NCBI RefSeq assembly: GCF_030654605.1
Contig: NZ_JAURXB010000169.1
Location: 39,458-103,457 of the forward strand
Reading direction: 5' to 3'
Length of the DNA stretch: 64,000 nucleotides
Source of the DNA: Bradyrhizobium sp.
GTDB lineage: Bacteria; Pseudomonadota; Alphaproteobacteria; Rhizobiales; Xanthobacteraceae
Below, one piece after another: positions 22,500 to 30,407 of this stretch. Under the pieces are notes generated by a model. The model saw only the letters and a list, made by a program, of their open reading frames with translations. It did no database searches and was not told the DNA's origin. Position 1 is the stretch's first letter, and the number at the start of each line of letters is the position of its first letter. A program made the translations under genes and the position numbers.

Positions 22500-22642
22500 G
22501 TTGATGGGCCATACCGCATTCCCATAATCGTTAAACTTGTAATGTTCGCGCTAGCTTCGCATTCACGATGCCCATTAAGCCCCGAAGAACCCCTCGTCAT
22601 GTAGCCTTGGTTGCAAGTTCGCCGACGCCATACCGAGGTTCC

Positions 22643-23737
22643 ATGACTGCCCCAGCCCCCCAGTCTTCGTCCAAACGCCGGTTGCTGCTGGCGTCGGACC
22701 GGAGCGATCAGAGCAGTGAGCTGGCCAGCATCCTGCAGACGGTGAGCGAGGTCGATACCGTCTCGATGGCCGATCTTCCCGACGCGCCCAGCCAGTTCGC
22801 GGGTGTCGTGGTCGATATCAATCTGCGGTCGCCCGAATGCGTCCAGCTGGTCCGCAACAAGCTGCGCTCGGAGCCCTACCGCGCGATGCCGCGGCTGTTC
22901 GTTCTGGCCGACGCGCTTCATCACGGCTCGATGCAGGCCTGGGCGCTCGGTGCCACCGATACCATCGCGCGGCCGTTCGATGCGCAGGCCATTCTGCAGC
23001 GCATCCGCGCGGCGTTTCCCGATACTCACGGATATGACGCCACCGATCGCGGCAAGGCGCTGAACCGGGGCGTCGAGGCCGCGCATGCGGTGTTGGTCAA
23101 GATGTTCGAGAAGCTTCCGCAGGGTACGCCGCTGCAGTTCAGCGACGTCGTGGCGGCCGAAAGCAAAATTCTCAAGGCCATCAAGCACTCGTCGCTGCGC
23201 GAATGGCTGACCACGGTCGGCTGCCACCACACCGACACCTATCGCCATTGCCTGTTCGTCACCGGCTTTGCCGTCGCGTTCGCGCAGCATCTCGGCATGC
23301 GCGACGACGATCAGCGCCGGCTGGCGCGCGCCGCCCTGCTGCATGATGTCGGCAAGGCCTTCATTCCCGTTGATATCCTCGACAAGCCGGGACCGCTGAC
23401 ATCAGCGGAAGTGAGCGAAGTACGCCAGCATCCGCGCCGCGGCTTCGACGCGCTGGCGGCCCAGGGCGGCTTCCCGCCGGAAATGCTGGACGTGGTCCTG
23501 CATCATCACGAACTTCTCGACGGGTCAGGCTATCCCAACGCCCTGCGCGGCAATCAGATCAGCGACATCGTGCGGCTGATCACGATCGTGGATATCTACG
23601 CGGCGCTGGTGGAGAAGCGCGCCTACCGGATGCAATATACCCACGCCGGGGCGTTTGCGATGATGGAGGAGATGGGAGACAGGCTTGATCAACATCTGCT
23701 CCAGGCGTTCCGTCCGATCGCGTTCGGGTATCATTGA
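22643..23737 (+). CDS. HD-GYP domain response-regulator-like protein (probable c-di-GMP phosphodiesterase)
   Basis: A 364-residue protein from the ATG at 22643 (CGAGG seven bases upstream). A possible earlier start at 22568 adds 25 unlikely residues. The N-terminal 125 residues are a receiver-like fold (RRLLLASDRSDQSSELASILQTVSEV ... VVDINLRSPECVQLVR), but the phosphoacceptor position reads VVDIN without the usual acidic pocket, so phosphorylation is uncertain. The C-terminal part is an HD domain with HTDTYRH, ALLHDVGKAFIP (HD) and the GYP-type motif HHHELLDGSGYPNALRG. HD-GYP proteins hydrolyse cyclic di-GMP and so affect motility and biofilm. The output target is unknown. Confidence 0.9.
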   Translation: MTAPAPQSSSKRRLLLASDRSDQSSELASILQTVSEVDTVSMADLPDAPSQFAGVVVDINLRSPECVQLVRNKLRSEPYRAMPRLFVLADALHHGSMQAWALGATDTIARPFDAQAILQRIRAAFPDTHGYDATDRGKALNRGVEAAHAVLVKMFEKLPQGTPLQFSDVVAAESKILKAIKHSSLREWLTTVGCHHTDTYRHCLFVTGFAVAFAQHLGMRDDDQRRLARAALLHDVGKAFIPVDILDKPGPLTSAEVSEVRQHPRRGFDALAAQGGFPPEMLDVVLHHHELLDGSGYPNALRGNQISDIVRLITIVDIYAALVEKRAYRMQYTHAGAFAMMEEMGDRLDQHLLQAFRPIAFGYH

Positions 23738-23765
23738 GGGTTACGGCGAGCACCAACCATCGTTC

Positions 23766-23885
23766 GTCATTGCGAGGAGCTCTTGCGACGAAGCAATCCA
23801 GCTTTGCCAAGGCAAGCAAGATGGATTGCTTCGCGGAGCCTGTCATCCTGCGGCGCTTCGCGCCGACCCGCTGGCTCGCAATGAC
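23766..23885. repeat. Palindromic repeat, GTCATTGCGAGG class, copy 3 (extended)
   Basis: Arms are GTCATTGCGAGGAGCTC and CTCGCAATGAC, with the inner GAAGCAATCCA/TGGATTGCTTCGC pair. The right half carries a roughly 40-bp insertion (CTGTCATCCTGCGGCGCTTCG...), making it longer than the other copies. Confidence 0.84.
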
Positions 23886-23919
23886 GTCGAGAGGGCTTTG
23901 CCCGATCTCTAACGGCTCG

Positions 23920-25506
23920 CTAATCCAGCAGCTTCCGCAACTCCGCCTTCGCCACCTTCTCCAGCGTCGAGCGCGGCATCTCGTCGACGAAGTGGATTTC
24001 GCGCGGCACCTTGAAGTCGGCCAGCGCGCTGCGGCAGGCAGCCATCACGGTGTCGTGCAGGTCCTTCGGCGCGCCCTCGACGCCGGCGACGGGAATGATG
24101 AACACGACAGGCACCTCGTCGAGCATCGAGTGCTTCTTCGCCACCACCGCGGCCTCGCGCACGCCCGGCACCACCGCGATCACCTGCTCGATCTCGGAGG
24201 CCGCGACGTTCTCGCCGCCGACCTTCAGCATGTCCTTGGCGCGGTCGCCGAACTTTATGAATCCGTGGTCCAGCAGAGTGACCCGGTCGCCGGTGATGAA
24301 ATAGCCGTGCTCGTCGTAACTCTCCCGCGTCGCCTTCTCGTTGTGCAGGTACTCCTGGAACAGCGACAACCCGGGAATGCCCTTGATCAGCAGATTGCCG
24401 GTGTCGCCGACCGCCGTCGGCGCGCCGTCGTCATCGGTGATGCGGATGGCGTATTCCGCAGCAGCCCGGCCGATCGACATCGGAATGTTGGGCTGGTCGA
24501 CTTCGCCGACGATGCCGTGGGTGATGGTCTCGGTCATGCCCCACCAGCCGATCATCTTGATGCCGAAGGCCGCGAACGCCGGCGGGTCGTTGATCGCGGT
24601 TCCCCACAGCCGAAACTTGTGTTTCCGGGGAATTTCGTGGTCGAGCAGCGCCTTCATGCAGAACGGAATCGTCGAGGTCCAGGTGCAGCCGTGCTGGAGC
24701 GCGACGCTCCAGAACCGGCTCGCGGAAAACCGCGGCTGGATCACGCAGGTGGCGCCGACCCACAGGCTCGCCAGCATCGAATAGGCCAGCGCATTGGTGT
24801 GGAACAGCGGCAGATAGGTCTGGTGCACATCGCCTTCGTGCAAATCCTGGTGGGCGGCGTTGATCTTGGCGCCCCACAGCGCGTTGGCGTGGGTCCACAG
24901 CACCGCCTTCGGGCGCGATGTGGTTCCGGAAGTGTATTGCACGCTGCAGGGGGCCAGCGGATCGGTGGCGCGGCGTGGCCGGTCGGCGCTGTCGGCGAAC
25001 AGCGCCTCGAAGCTGTCGCCGCGCCGGGTATTAAAACCCTGCGCAGGCGCGGCCCCCGAATCATGCGAAATCACCGCGAGCCAGCGCAAATTCCGGCAAT
25101 GCGCCGCCACCATTTCGGCATAGGCCGGCTGGGTGATCGCGGCCACCGCGCCGCAATGATTGGCAAAATATTCCATTTCCGCCGGGGCCGAGCGAGTGTT
25201 GGTGGTCACAGCGATGGCGCCGAGCTCGACGCAGGCGAACCAGGCCAGCATGGCCTCGATGCAGTTGTCGAGATGGATCAGGACATACTCGCCGGGCTTG
25301 ATGCCGCGCGCGACGAGCCCCGCGGCCAGCGCGCCGACCCGCTCGTGAAATTCGCCGTAATTCCAGCTCCGCGCCGGCGCATCGAACGGCGCCCAGACCA
25401 GAAACGGATGGTCGCGCCGCGTCTCGGCCCGCATCCGCAGCAGCCACGGCACATCAAGCCCCGCGAACGGCCCCACGATACCCGGCGCCGCCTGTGAATT
25501 TTGCAT
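23920..25506 (-). CDS. AMP-dependent acyl-CoA synthetase/ligase
   Basis: A 528-residue class I adenylate-forming enzyme that activates a carboxylic acid as acyl-AMP and then acyl-CoA. I chose the ATG at 25506, with GGGAGGA three bases upstream; an in-frame GTG at 25518 lies inside that ribosome site. The P-loop-like motif is CSVQYTSGTTSRPKAVLWTH, the A5-type motif GWWGMTETITHG, and the A7/A8 motifs YFITGDRVTLLDHGFIKFGDRAKDMLKVGGENVAASEIE. The C-terminal catalytic Lys is in the STLEKVAKAELRK end. It is similar to crotonobetaine/cyclohexanecarboxylate-type ligases, but the acid it uses cannot be read from sequence. Neighbours (a VOC protein, a TctC-type binding protein) suggest a small-acid catabolic context. 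Confidence 0.93.
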   Translation of the reverse strand: MQNSQAAPGIVGPFAGLDVPWLLRMRAETRRDHPFLVWAPFDAPARSWNYGEFHERVGALAAGLVARGIKPGEYVLIHLDNCIEAMLAWFACVELGAIAVTTNTRSAPAEMEYFANHCGAVAAITQPAYAEMVAAHCRNLRWLAVISHDSGAAPAQGFNTRRGDSFEALFADSADRPRRATDPLAPCSVQYTSGTTSRPKAVLWTHANALWGAKINAAHQDLHEGDVHQTYLPLFHTNALAYSMLASLWVGATCVIQPRFSASRFWSVALQHGCTWTSTIPFCMKALLDHEIPRKHKFRLWGTAINDPPAFAAFGIKMIGWWGMTETITHGIVGEVDQPNIPMSIGRAAAEYAIRITDDDGAPTAVGDTGNLLIKGIPGLSLFQEYLHNEKATRESYDEHGYFITGDRVTLLDHGFIKFGDRAKDMLKVGGENVAASEIEQVIAVVPGVREAAVVAKKHSMLDEVPVVFIIPVAGVEGAPKDLHDTVMAACRSALADFKVPREIHFVDEMPRSTLEKVAKAELRKLLD

Positions 25507-25600
25507 GGATCCTCCCACGCAGCCTTGCCGGCTGCTTCAGTGTTGTTGCTTGGGAGTAGTTCTGCCATTGGATGGCGCGGTGGGCAAATCCGCAATCCTC

Positions 25601-25685
25601 GTCATTGCGAGGATCGCCAGCGACGAAGCAATCCAGCGTCCTTGCTTGCCGCAAGCTGGATTGCCTCGCTGGCGCTCGCAATGAC
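25601..25685. repeat. Palindromic repeat, GTCATTGCGAGG class, copy 4
   Basis: Arms are GTCATTGCGAGGATCGC and GCGCTCGCAATGAC, with inner GAAGCAATCCAGC/GCTGGATTGCCTCGCTGG. It lies between the acyl-CoA synthetase and VOC genes. Confidence 0.87.
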
Positions 25686-25695
25686 GGTCAGGGGG

Positions 25696-26112
25696 TTACG
25701 CCTCTCCCTCATACGACGAAATCTCGATCAAACTGCCGTCGGGGTCCCGGCAATAGACCGACCGCAGCGTGCCGCGGGCGCCTTGTTTCGCGACCGGGCC
25801 TTCCTCGATCGCCACGCCATGCGCCTTCAGATGCGCCACCACCGCGTCCGGCGCGCTCGAGGTGAGAAAGCACAGATCGTCGCTCCCTGCGGTTTGATGG
25901 TCCGCGGTGAACCACTCCACCTTGTCGGCGTCGCGCGGTCGCACATTGATCTTCTGGTTCCCGAACTTGAGCGTCGTCCGCGGCGTCTTGCCCGGGCCCG
26001 GGTCGAACACCTGGACCTCCATGCCGAGGATCTTTCGATACCATTCGGCGGAACGCGCCACGTCGGCGACATTGATCACGATATGATCGAGCGCGTTCAC
26101 CATGACAGCCAT
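25696..26112 (-). CDS. VOC family (glyoxalase/bleomycin-resistance fold) protein
   Basis: A 138-residue vicinal-oxygen-chelate domain protein. The opening LDHIVINVADVARSAEWYRKILGMEVQVF carries the first metal-ligand His. The closing GTLRSVYCRDPDGSLIEISSY carries the Glu of the second half. The body follows the two beta-alpha-beta-beta-beta repeats of the fold. The start could instead be the Met three codons later (MVNALDH). Members range from dioxygenases to isomerases, so no reaction is assigned. It is divergent from the TctC-type gene at 26249. Confidence 0.9.
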   Translation of the reverse strand: MAVMVNALDHIVINVADVARSAEWYRKILGMEVQVFDPGPGKTPRTTLKFGNQKINVRPRDADKVEWFTADHQTAGSDDLCFLTSSAPDAVVAHLKAHGVAIEEGPVAKQGARGTLRSVYCRDPDGSLIEISSYEGEA

Positions 26113-26248
26113 GCATCATCCTTTCGTCGCGTCCAAGGGTGAACTGCCACACTGGCCGTCCCCCGCTTTGTTTGTTACAACGCGGCCCGTTGTCAATTCA
26201 ACAGGTGCGGACCGCGCGATACGACGCGGCCGCCGGGAGAAAAACTGC

Positions 26249-27235
26249 ATGACCTCACGTCGTACCGCGATTTGTCTGATCGCCACGGGTATTTCGATCG
26301 GCATTTCGGCAATCGCCTCGATCGGCAGCGCCGCGGCGCAGGATTATCCGACCCGCCCGGTGAAATGGGTGGTCGGCTATCCGCCCGGTGGCGCTACCGA
26401 CATCATTGCGCGGCTGATCGGCCAGCGGATGTCCGAGCGGCTCGGCCAGCAGTTCGTGATCGAAAACAAGCCCGGCGCCGGCAACAATATCGCCACGGAG
26501 TCCGTGATCAATGCAGCACCCGACGGCTATACGCTTCTGTTCGTCAATCCCGCCAACTACATCAATGCCTCGCTCTACGCCAACCTCAAGTTCAACGTCG
26601 TTCGCGACATCGCGCCGATCGCGGCGTTCAATCGTGTGCCCAACGTCATGACGGTCGCCAAGGACGTGCCGGCCAAGACGGCGGCCGAGTTCATCGCCTA
26701 TGTGAAGGCCAACCCGGGCAAGGTGAATTTGGCGTCGTCGGGCAACGGCACCTCGGTGCATCTGTCGGGCGAAATGTTCATGATGATGACGGGCATCAAG
26801 ATGCAGCACATTCCCTACCGGGGCGCGGCGCCCGCGATCACCGACATGCTCGGCGGCCAGGTTCAGCTGATCTTCGACAACATGCCCTCGATCCTGCAGC
26901 ACATACGTGCCGGTTCGCTGCGCGCGCTGGCGGTGACCTCGACGGCGCGATCCTCGCTGTTGCCCGACGTGCCCGTCCTCGCCGACACCATTCCGGGCTA
27001 CGAGGCGAGCGCGCTGTTCGGCGCGGGGGCTCCAAAGAACACACCGAAGGAAATCATCGAGAAACTGAACAAGACGTTCAACGAGGTGCTCGCGGAACCC
27101 GCGATCAAGGCCAGACTGATCGATCTCGGCGGCGAGCCGCTGCCCGGGCCGCCGGAGGCCTTCGGCAAGATGATCGCGGCCGAAACCGACAAATGGGAGA
27201 AGGTGGTCAAGGCCGCCGGCCTCAAGGTCGAGTGA
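26249..27235 (+). CDS. Tripartite tricarboxylate transporter substrate-binding protein (TctC/Bug family), second copy
   Basis: A 328-residue periplasmic binding protein from the ATG at 26249. The signal peptide covers residues 1-30 (ending GSAAAQ). The Bug-family motifs are DYPTRPVKWVVGYPPGGATDIIARLIGQRMSE, ENKPGAGNNIATESVINAAPDGYT, HIPYRGAAPAITDMLGGQVQLIFDN and the long C-terminal helix. It is clearly a paralogue of the product of 13898-14905 but diverged, so it probably binds a different acid. It has no adjacent membrane components. Confidence 0.94.
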   Translation: MTSRRTAICLIATGISIGISAIASIGSAAAQDYPTRPVKWVVGYPPGGATDIIARLIGQRMSERLGQQFVIENKPGAGNNIATESVINAAPDGYTLLFVNPANYINASLYANLKFNVVRDIAPIAAFNRVPNVMTVAKDVPAKTAAEFIAYVKANPGKVNLASSGNGTSVHLSGEMFMMMTGIKMQHIPYRGAAPAITDMLGGQVQLIFDNMPSILQHIRAGSLRALAVTSTARSSLLPDVPVLADTIPGYEASALFGAGAPKNTPKEIIEKLNKTFNEVLAEPAIKARLIDLGGEPLPGPPEAFGKMIAAETDKWEKVVKAAGLKVE

Positions 27236-27309
27236 TCTGCGTCACGGAACCTGGCGGGCGTGATCTGGTTTTCTAGGCGACGACGCAACTCAGACGAGGA
27301 AACCAGATC

Positions 27310-27564
27310 ATGCGCTATGCAACATTGGCACTGTTGGCGACCGTGGCGGCAGGCGCCGCCACGATGATCAGCCCGACGCCTGCCGCGGCTTACGATTACC
27401 CTTATTGTGCTCAGGGCAGGGGTGTCGGTATTCCCGGCGAGTGCTCCTACCAGACCTATGCCCAATGCATGGCGAGCGCTTCTGGGCGCGGGCTCTACTG
27501 CAACGTCAATCCCCGCGCCGCCTTGAATCAACAGCCGCGCGGGCGGGTCTACCGCGGTTATTGA
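27310..27564 (+). CDS. DUF3551-type small secreted cysteine-containing protein
   Basis: An 84-residue exported protein with a signal peptide of about 26 residues (ending AAA|YDYPY). The mature part follows the DUF3551 pattern, YPYCAQGRGVGIPGECSYQTYAQCMASASGRGLYCNVNP, with four cysteines spaced for two disulfides. This family is strongly expanded in Bradyrhizobium and relatives, with no known function. The start has AGGAAACC upstream. Confidence 0.92.
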   Translation: MRYATLALLATVAAGAATMISPTPAAAYDYPYCAQGRGVGIPGECSYQTYAQCMASASGRGLYCNVNPRAALNQQPRGRVYRGY

Positions 27565-27587
27565 AATCCGGGATTAGCTGCCATCTC

Positions 27588-27625
27588 CGGTCACCGGGTT
27601 CGCCAACGGCGAGACCCGGTGACCG
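27588..27625 (+). terminator. Long stable hairpin after the DUF3551 gene
   Basis: Arms CGGTCACCGGGTTCGCC and GGCGAGACCCGGTGACCG pair over about 17 bp with one bulged base and an AAC loop. There is no U-tract, so it is a probable but not certain transcription end. Confidence 0.6.
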
Positions 27626-27674
27626 CGTATGACCGGATCATGCATGCTCCCCAATTCGTGAAAAGCCGCCGCAC

Positions 27675-27728
27675 TTGACGCGGTCTTCTCGTCGTTATAC
27701 TAAACCTTATGGTTAAGTATAACGACGA
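27675..27728 (+). promoter_or_regulatory. ArsR promoter and operator overlapping the start codon
   Basis: At 27689-27706 and 27711-27728 lie two 18-base arms that pair at 17 of 18 positions with a 4-base spacer (TTAT). The left arm contains a -10-like TATACT (27696-27701), with TTGACG 15 bp upstream (27675-27680). The ATG (27709) starts in the spacer. The likely start of transcription falls at or within a base or two of the ATG, so the mRNA would be leaderless. Confidence 0.78.
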
Positions 27729-28164
27729 ACTCCTGAACCGTACCTTCGCCGCGCTGGCGGATCCGACGCGGCGCGCGCTGCTGGCGCGGCTCGGCAGCCG
27801 GGACAGCATCTCGGTGAGCGAACTGGCGCAGCCGTTCGCGATGTCGCTGCCCGCGGTCATGAAACATCTCGACGTGCTGTCGGACGCAGGGTTGGTCGCG
27901 CGCGAGAAGACCGGGCGCACCGTGGCGTGCCGGCTCACCGCCAGCCCGATGGAGCAGGCGATGGAATGGCTCAATCGCTACCAGCGCTTCTGGTCCGAAA
28001 ATCTCGACCGCCTTGCCGCATTCGTGGAGGAAGACACATGGCCACCCCATCAGCCGCTGCCGGCAACGCCGGGCTCGCCAGCCGGCCGAGCCTCACCCTC
28101 AAGCGTCGTCTCAATGCAATCCCCGAAAAAGTCTACGCCGCGTGGACCGACCCGGAAAAAATAG
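27709..28164 (+). CDS. ArsR-family transcriptional regulator
   Basis: A 151-residue winged-helix repressor. Family motifs are LLNRTFAALADPTRRALLARLGSRDSISVSELAQPFAMSLPAVMKHLDVLSDAGLVAREKTGRTVACRL, with the recognition helix around SLPAVMKHLDVL. There is no cysteine metal site. This matches the ArsR type that pairs with SRPBCC-fold proteins rather than a metal sensor. The reading frame continues 127 bp into the next gene in a different frame, giving a Pro/Ser-rich tail of about 40 residues. The palindrome over its start codon suggests autorepression. It is probably the controller of the downstream SRPBCC, DUF899 and DUF1428 genes. Confidence 0.93.
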   Translation: MVKYNDELLNRTFAALADPTRRALLARLGSRDSISVSELAQPFAMSLPAVMKHLDVLSDAGLVAREKTGRTVACRLTASPMEQAMEWLNRYQRFWSENLDRLAAFVEEDTWPPHQPLPATPGSPAGRASPSSVVSMQSPKKSTPRGPTRKK

Positions 28165-28508
28165 CGCGCTGGTTCGGGCCCGCGCAGGTCAGGGCCGGCT
28201 CGGTGCAGGCGAGCATCGACCTGCGCGTCGGCGGCCGCTACCGCATCAGCTTCGAAGGCGGCGACGGCGAGTATTTTCAGGTCGACGGCGTCTATCGCGA
28301 AGTCGTGCCGAACGCGCGGATCGCGTTCAGCTGGGCGTGGCACTCGACGCCCGAACGCGAATCGCAGGTCACAGTGTCGCTGCAGCCCGACGGCAGCGGC
28401 ACGCTCCTGACCTTGCACCATGAACAATTCTTCAACGAAGCCGCGCGCGACGGCCATGCGCGCGGATGGGACGCATTGTTCGACAAGCTGGAAAAGTACC
28501 TCGCCTGA
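28038..28508 (+). CDS. SRPBCC-domain (AHSA1/START-like) protein
   Basis: A 156-residue protein with a hydrophobic-cavity fold. The start is the ATG at 28038 with GGAGG nine bases upstream, lying inside the ArsR reading frame. Typical features are LKRRLNAIPEKVYAAWTDPEKIARWFGP, RVGGRYRISFEG, GVYREVVPNARIAFSW and the closing LLTLHHEQFFNEAARDGHARGWDALFDKLEKYL. Such proteins are commonly encoded next to ArsR regulators and may bind a small lipophilic ligand. The ligand is unknown. Confidence 0.92.
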   Translation: MATPSAAAGNAGLASRPSLTLKRRLNAIPEKVYAAWTDPEKIARWFGPAQVRAGSVQASIDLRVGGRYRISFEGGDGEYFQVDGVYREVVPNARIAFSWAWHSTPERESQVTVSLQPDGSGTLLTLHHEQFFNEAARDGHARGWDALFDKLEKYLA

Positions 28509-28523
28509 AGCAAGGAGGCAGCC

Positions 28524-29255
28524 ATGCAACCGCACAAGATCGTTTCGCGCGCGGAATGGATCGAAGCCCGCAAGGCGCACATGGCGCTTGAGAAGGAATA
28601 CACCAGGGCGCGAGACCGCCTGAGCGAGCAGCGGCGTGCGCTGCCCTGGGTCAGGGTGGACAAGGCCTATTCGTTCGACGGTCCGAACGGACCGCAGACA
28701 CTGGGCGATCTGTTCGCCGGGCGGAGCCAGCTGGTGGTGCAGCACTTCATGTTCGCGCCCGACTGGACCGAGGGCTGCAAGAGCTGCTCGTTCTGGGCCG
28801 ATGGCTTCGAGCGCCCGCATCTTGCTGCCCGCGACACCACGCTGGTGGCGATATCGCGCGCGCCGCTGCCCAGGCTTGCGGCGTTCAAGGCGCGGATGGG
28901 CTGGACCTTCGACTGGCTGTCCTCGGCGGCAAGCGACTTCAACTACGACTACGCCGTCTCGTTCACGCCGGACCAGATCCAGTCGGGCGCCAAAATCTAC
29001 AATTTCGGCACCAGCGGCTTTGGGATCGAGGAAGCGCCGGGGATCAGCGTGTTCTTCCGCGACGATGCTGGCAATATCTTCCACACCTATTCCTGTTTCG
29101 CCCGCGGCCTCGACATGATGAACGCCGCCTACCACTATCTCGATCTGACGCCGCTCGGCCGCCACGAAGAGGGGCTACCGTACCCGATGGACTGGCTGCG
29201 GCTACGTGACCAATACCAACCGGCCGCGATTCAGGCGTCCTGTTGTCAAAGCTGA
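28524..29255 (+). CDS. DUF899 family thioredoxin-like protein
   Basis: A 243-residue protein with an AAGGAGG ribosome site. Motifs are VRVDKAYSFDGPNGPQTLGDLFAGRSQLVVQHFMFAPDWTEGCKSCSFWADGF, where the CKSC pair lies in a thioredoxin-like position, and then SFDLD-like YNFGTSGFGIEEAPGISVFFRDDAGNIFHTYSCFARGLDMMNAAYHYLDLTPLGR. The Cys pair suggests a redox role. It is the third gene of the ArsR-led set. Confidence 0.9.
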   Translation: MQPHKIVSRAEWIEARKAHMALEKEYTRARDRLSEQRRALPWVRVDKAYSFDGPNGPQTLGDLFAGRSQLVVQHFMFAPDWTEGCKSCSFWADGFERPHLAARDTTLVAISRAPLPRLAAFKARMGWTFDWLSSAASDFNYDYAVSFTPDQIQSGAKIYNFGTSGFGIEEAPGISVFFRDDAGNIFHTYSCFARGLDMMNAAYHYLDLTPLGRHEEGLPYPMDWLRLRDQYQPAAIQASCCQS

Positions 29256-29286
29256 ATTCGTCCTGACACCAACAAAGAGAAATGCC

Positions 29287-29649
29287 ATGCCTTACGTCGA
29301 CGGCTTCATCGTCGCGGTTCCCAGGAAGAACATCGCGGCCTATCGCAAATTGTCCACCAAGTGCGGCAAGATCTGGCGCGAATTCGGGGCGCTGGACTAC
29401 CGGGAATGGGTGGCCGACGACGTCAAGGTCGGCAAGCTCACCTCGTTCCCGCGCGCGGTCAAGCTCAGGAAGGGAGAGGTCGTGGTGTTCTCCTGGATCA
29501 CCTACAAGTCGCGCGCCCAGCGCGACAGGATCAACGCCAAGGTAATGGCGGATCCGCGGCTCGCGAACATCATGGGTCCGAATTCGCAACCTCCGTTCGA
29601 CGGCAAGCGGATGATCTATGGCGGCTTCAAAAGCCTGGTCAAAGTCTAG
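29287..29649 (+). CDS. DUF1428 family protein
   Basis: A 120-residue dimeric alpha-beta barrel type protein. The pattern MPYVDGFIVAVPRKNIAAYRKLSTKCGKIWREFGALDYREWVADDV and MADPRLANIMGPNSQPPFDGKRMIYGGFKSLV is the family's. The ATG at 29287 follows AAAGAGAAA. It completes the ArsR-SRPBCC-DUF899-DUF1428 group, which is often found together. Function is unknown. Confidence 0.9.
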   Translation: MPYVDGFIVAVPRKNIAAYRKLSTKCGKIWREFGALDYREWVADDVKVGKLTSFPRAVKLRKGEVVVFSWITYKSRAQRDRINAKVMADPRLANIMGPNSQPPFDGKRMIYGGFKSLVKV

Positions 29650-29787
29650 CGCCGCGTACCGCTGTGCGGAATTCTCAAGCCTGCGGATAACTCGCCGCCT
29701 GCGCTGGACGCCGGCGCCGGGGCCACGCTAATCAAGCCTCAACGATCGCGCATAACAACAAGAACCGTTGCGGTCCAAGGCGCTGGC

Positions 29788-30195
29788 GTGAGTTTGCAGA
29801 TTACCATTCTGAAAGTCCTGGCCAGTCACGACAGGGGCCGAGCCACGCTCGCTTCTCTCAACCGGGACATCGCGATCCTCATGGCCAGCGGCGCGGAATG
29901 GAGCGCGCGGACCAGGCGTTTGGCCGCGCGGGTGGCCGCCATCGATATTTTCGGCAGCGGTTACGTGCTGCGCGACGCCGAGGGATGGCAGATCACCGAA
30001 GCCGGCAGAAAATTCCTCGACGCGCTTGAAGCCATCACCCAGGATAACCAGCCGCCGGTTTTGATCCGGCGCCCGTCCGATGTCCCCGAGCCGTCCGCCC
30101 GCCCGGAAGGCGCGCTGATCGTGATCGGTCACCGCTTCAAGAGCCGGATCGGGCGCCACCGCGATGCGGCCCCGCGCAATCCCAGGGCGATCTAG
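29788..30195 (+). CDS. Small winged-helix-like protein, function unknown
   Basis: A 135-residue soluble protein starting at GTG 29788. The first 85 residues look like a winged helix (ITILKVLASHDRGRATLASLNRDIAILMASGAEWSARTRRLAARVAAIDIFGSGYVLRDAEGWQITEAGRKFLDAL). A low-complexity Pro/Arg tail follows. It may be a small regulator. No partner gene is evident. Confidence 0.68.
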   Translation: MSLQITILKVLASHDRGRATLASLNRDIAILMASGAEWSARTRRLAARVAAIDIFGSGYVLRDAEGWQITEAGRKFLDALEAITQDNQPPVLIRRPSDVPEPSARPEGALIVIGHRFKSRIGRHRDAAPRNPRAI

Positions 30196-30209
30196 TACGC
30201 AAGGACGGT

Positions 30210-30407
30210 TCAGGCGGCGGGCCTGGCCTGCTCGCCGGCGATGGCGCGATCAATGGCGTCGATCAGGACCTGGGTCTCGATGAATTTGAGCCGCGCCCGC
30301 TCCGCCTTGTCGCGATCGAACGGGGCGGCCAGCGTCTTGGCGAAGGCGTCGCGGTCTTCGACCATGCGCTCACGCGCCTTTTTCAGCGTCTCAAGTCGCT
30401 CGCTCAT
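30210..30407 (-). CDS. Small helical protein, function unknown
   Basis: A 65-residue charged helical protein (MSERLETLKKARERMVEDRDAFAKTLAAPF ... FIETQVLIDAIDRAI). The ATG at 30407 overlaps the stop codon of the upstream small gene (ATGA at 30404-30407), which fixes the start and shows translational coupling. No motif is recognised. It may be a coiled-coil partner of the 68-residue protein. Confidence 0.62.
   Translation of the reverse strand: MSERLETLKKARERMVEDRDAFAKTLAAPFDRDKAERARLKFIETQVLIDAIDRAIAGEQARPAA

Noticed and set aside
23734..25497. Plus-strand reading of 587 codons opposite the acyl-CoA synthetase
   Set aside because: Antisense of a clear AMP-binding enzyme; repetitive Arg/His-rich sequence, no domain.
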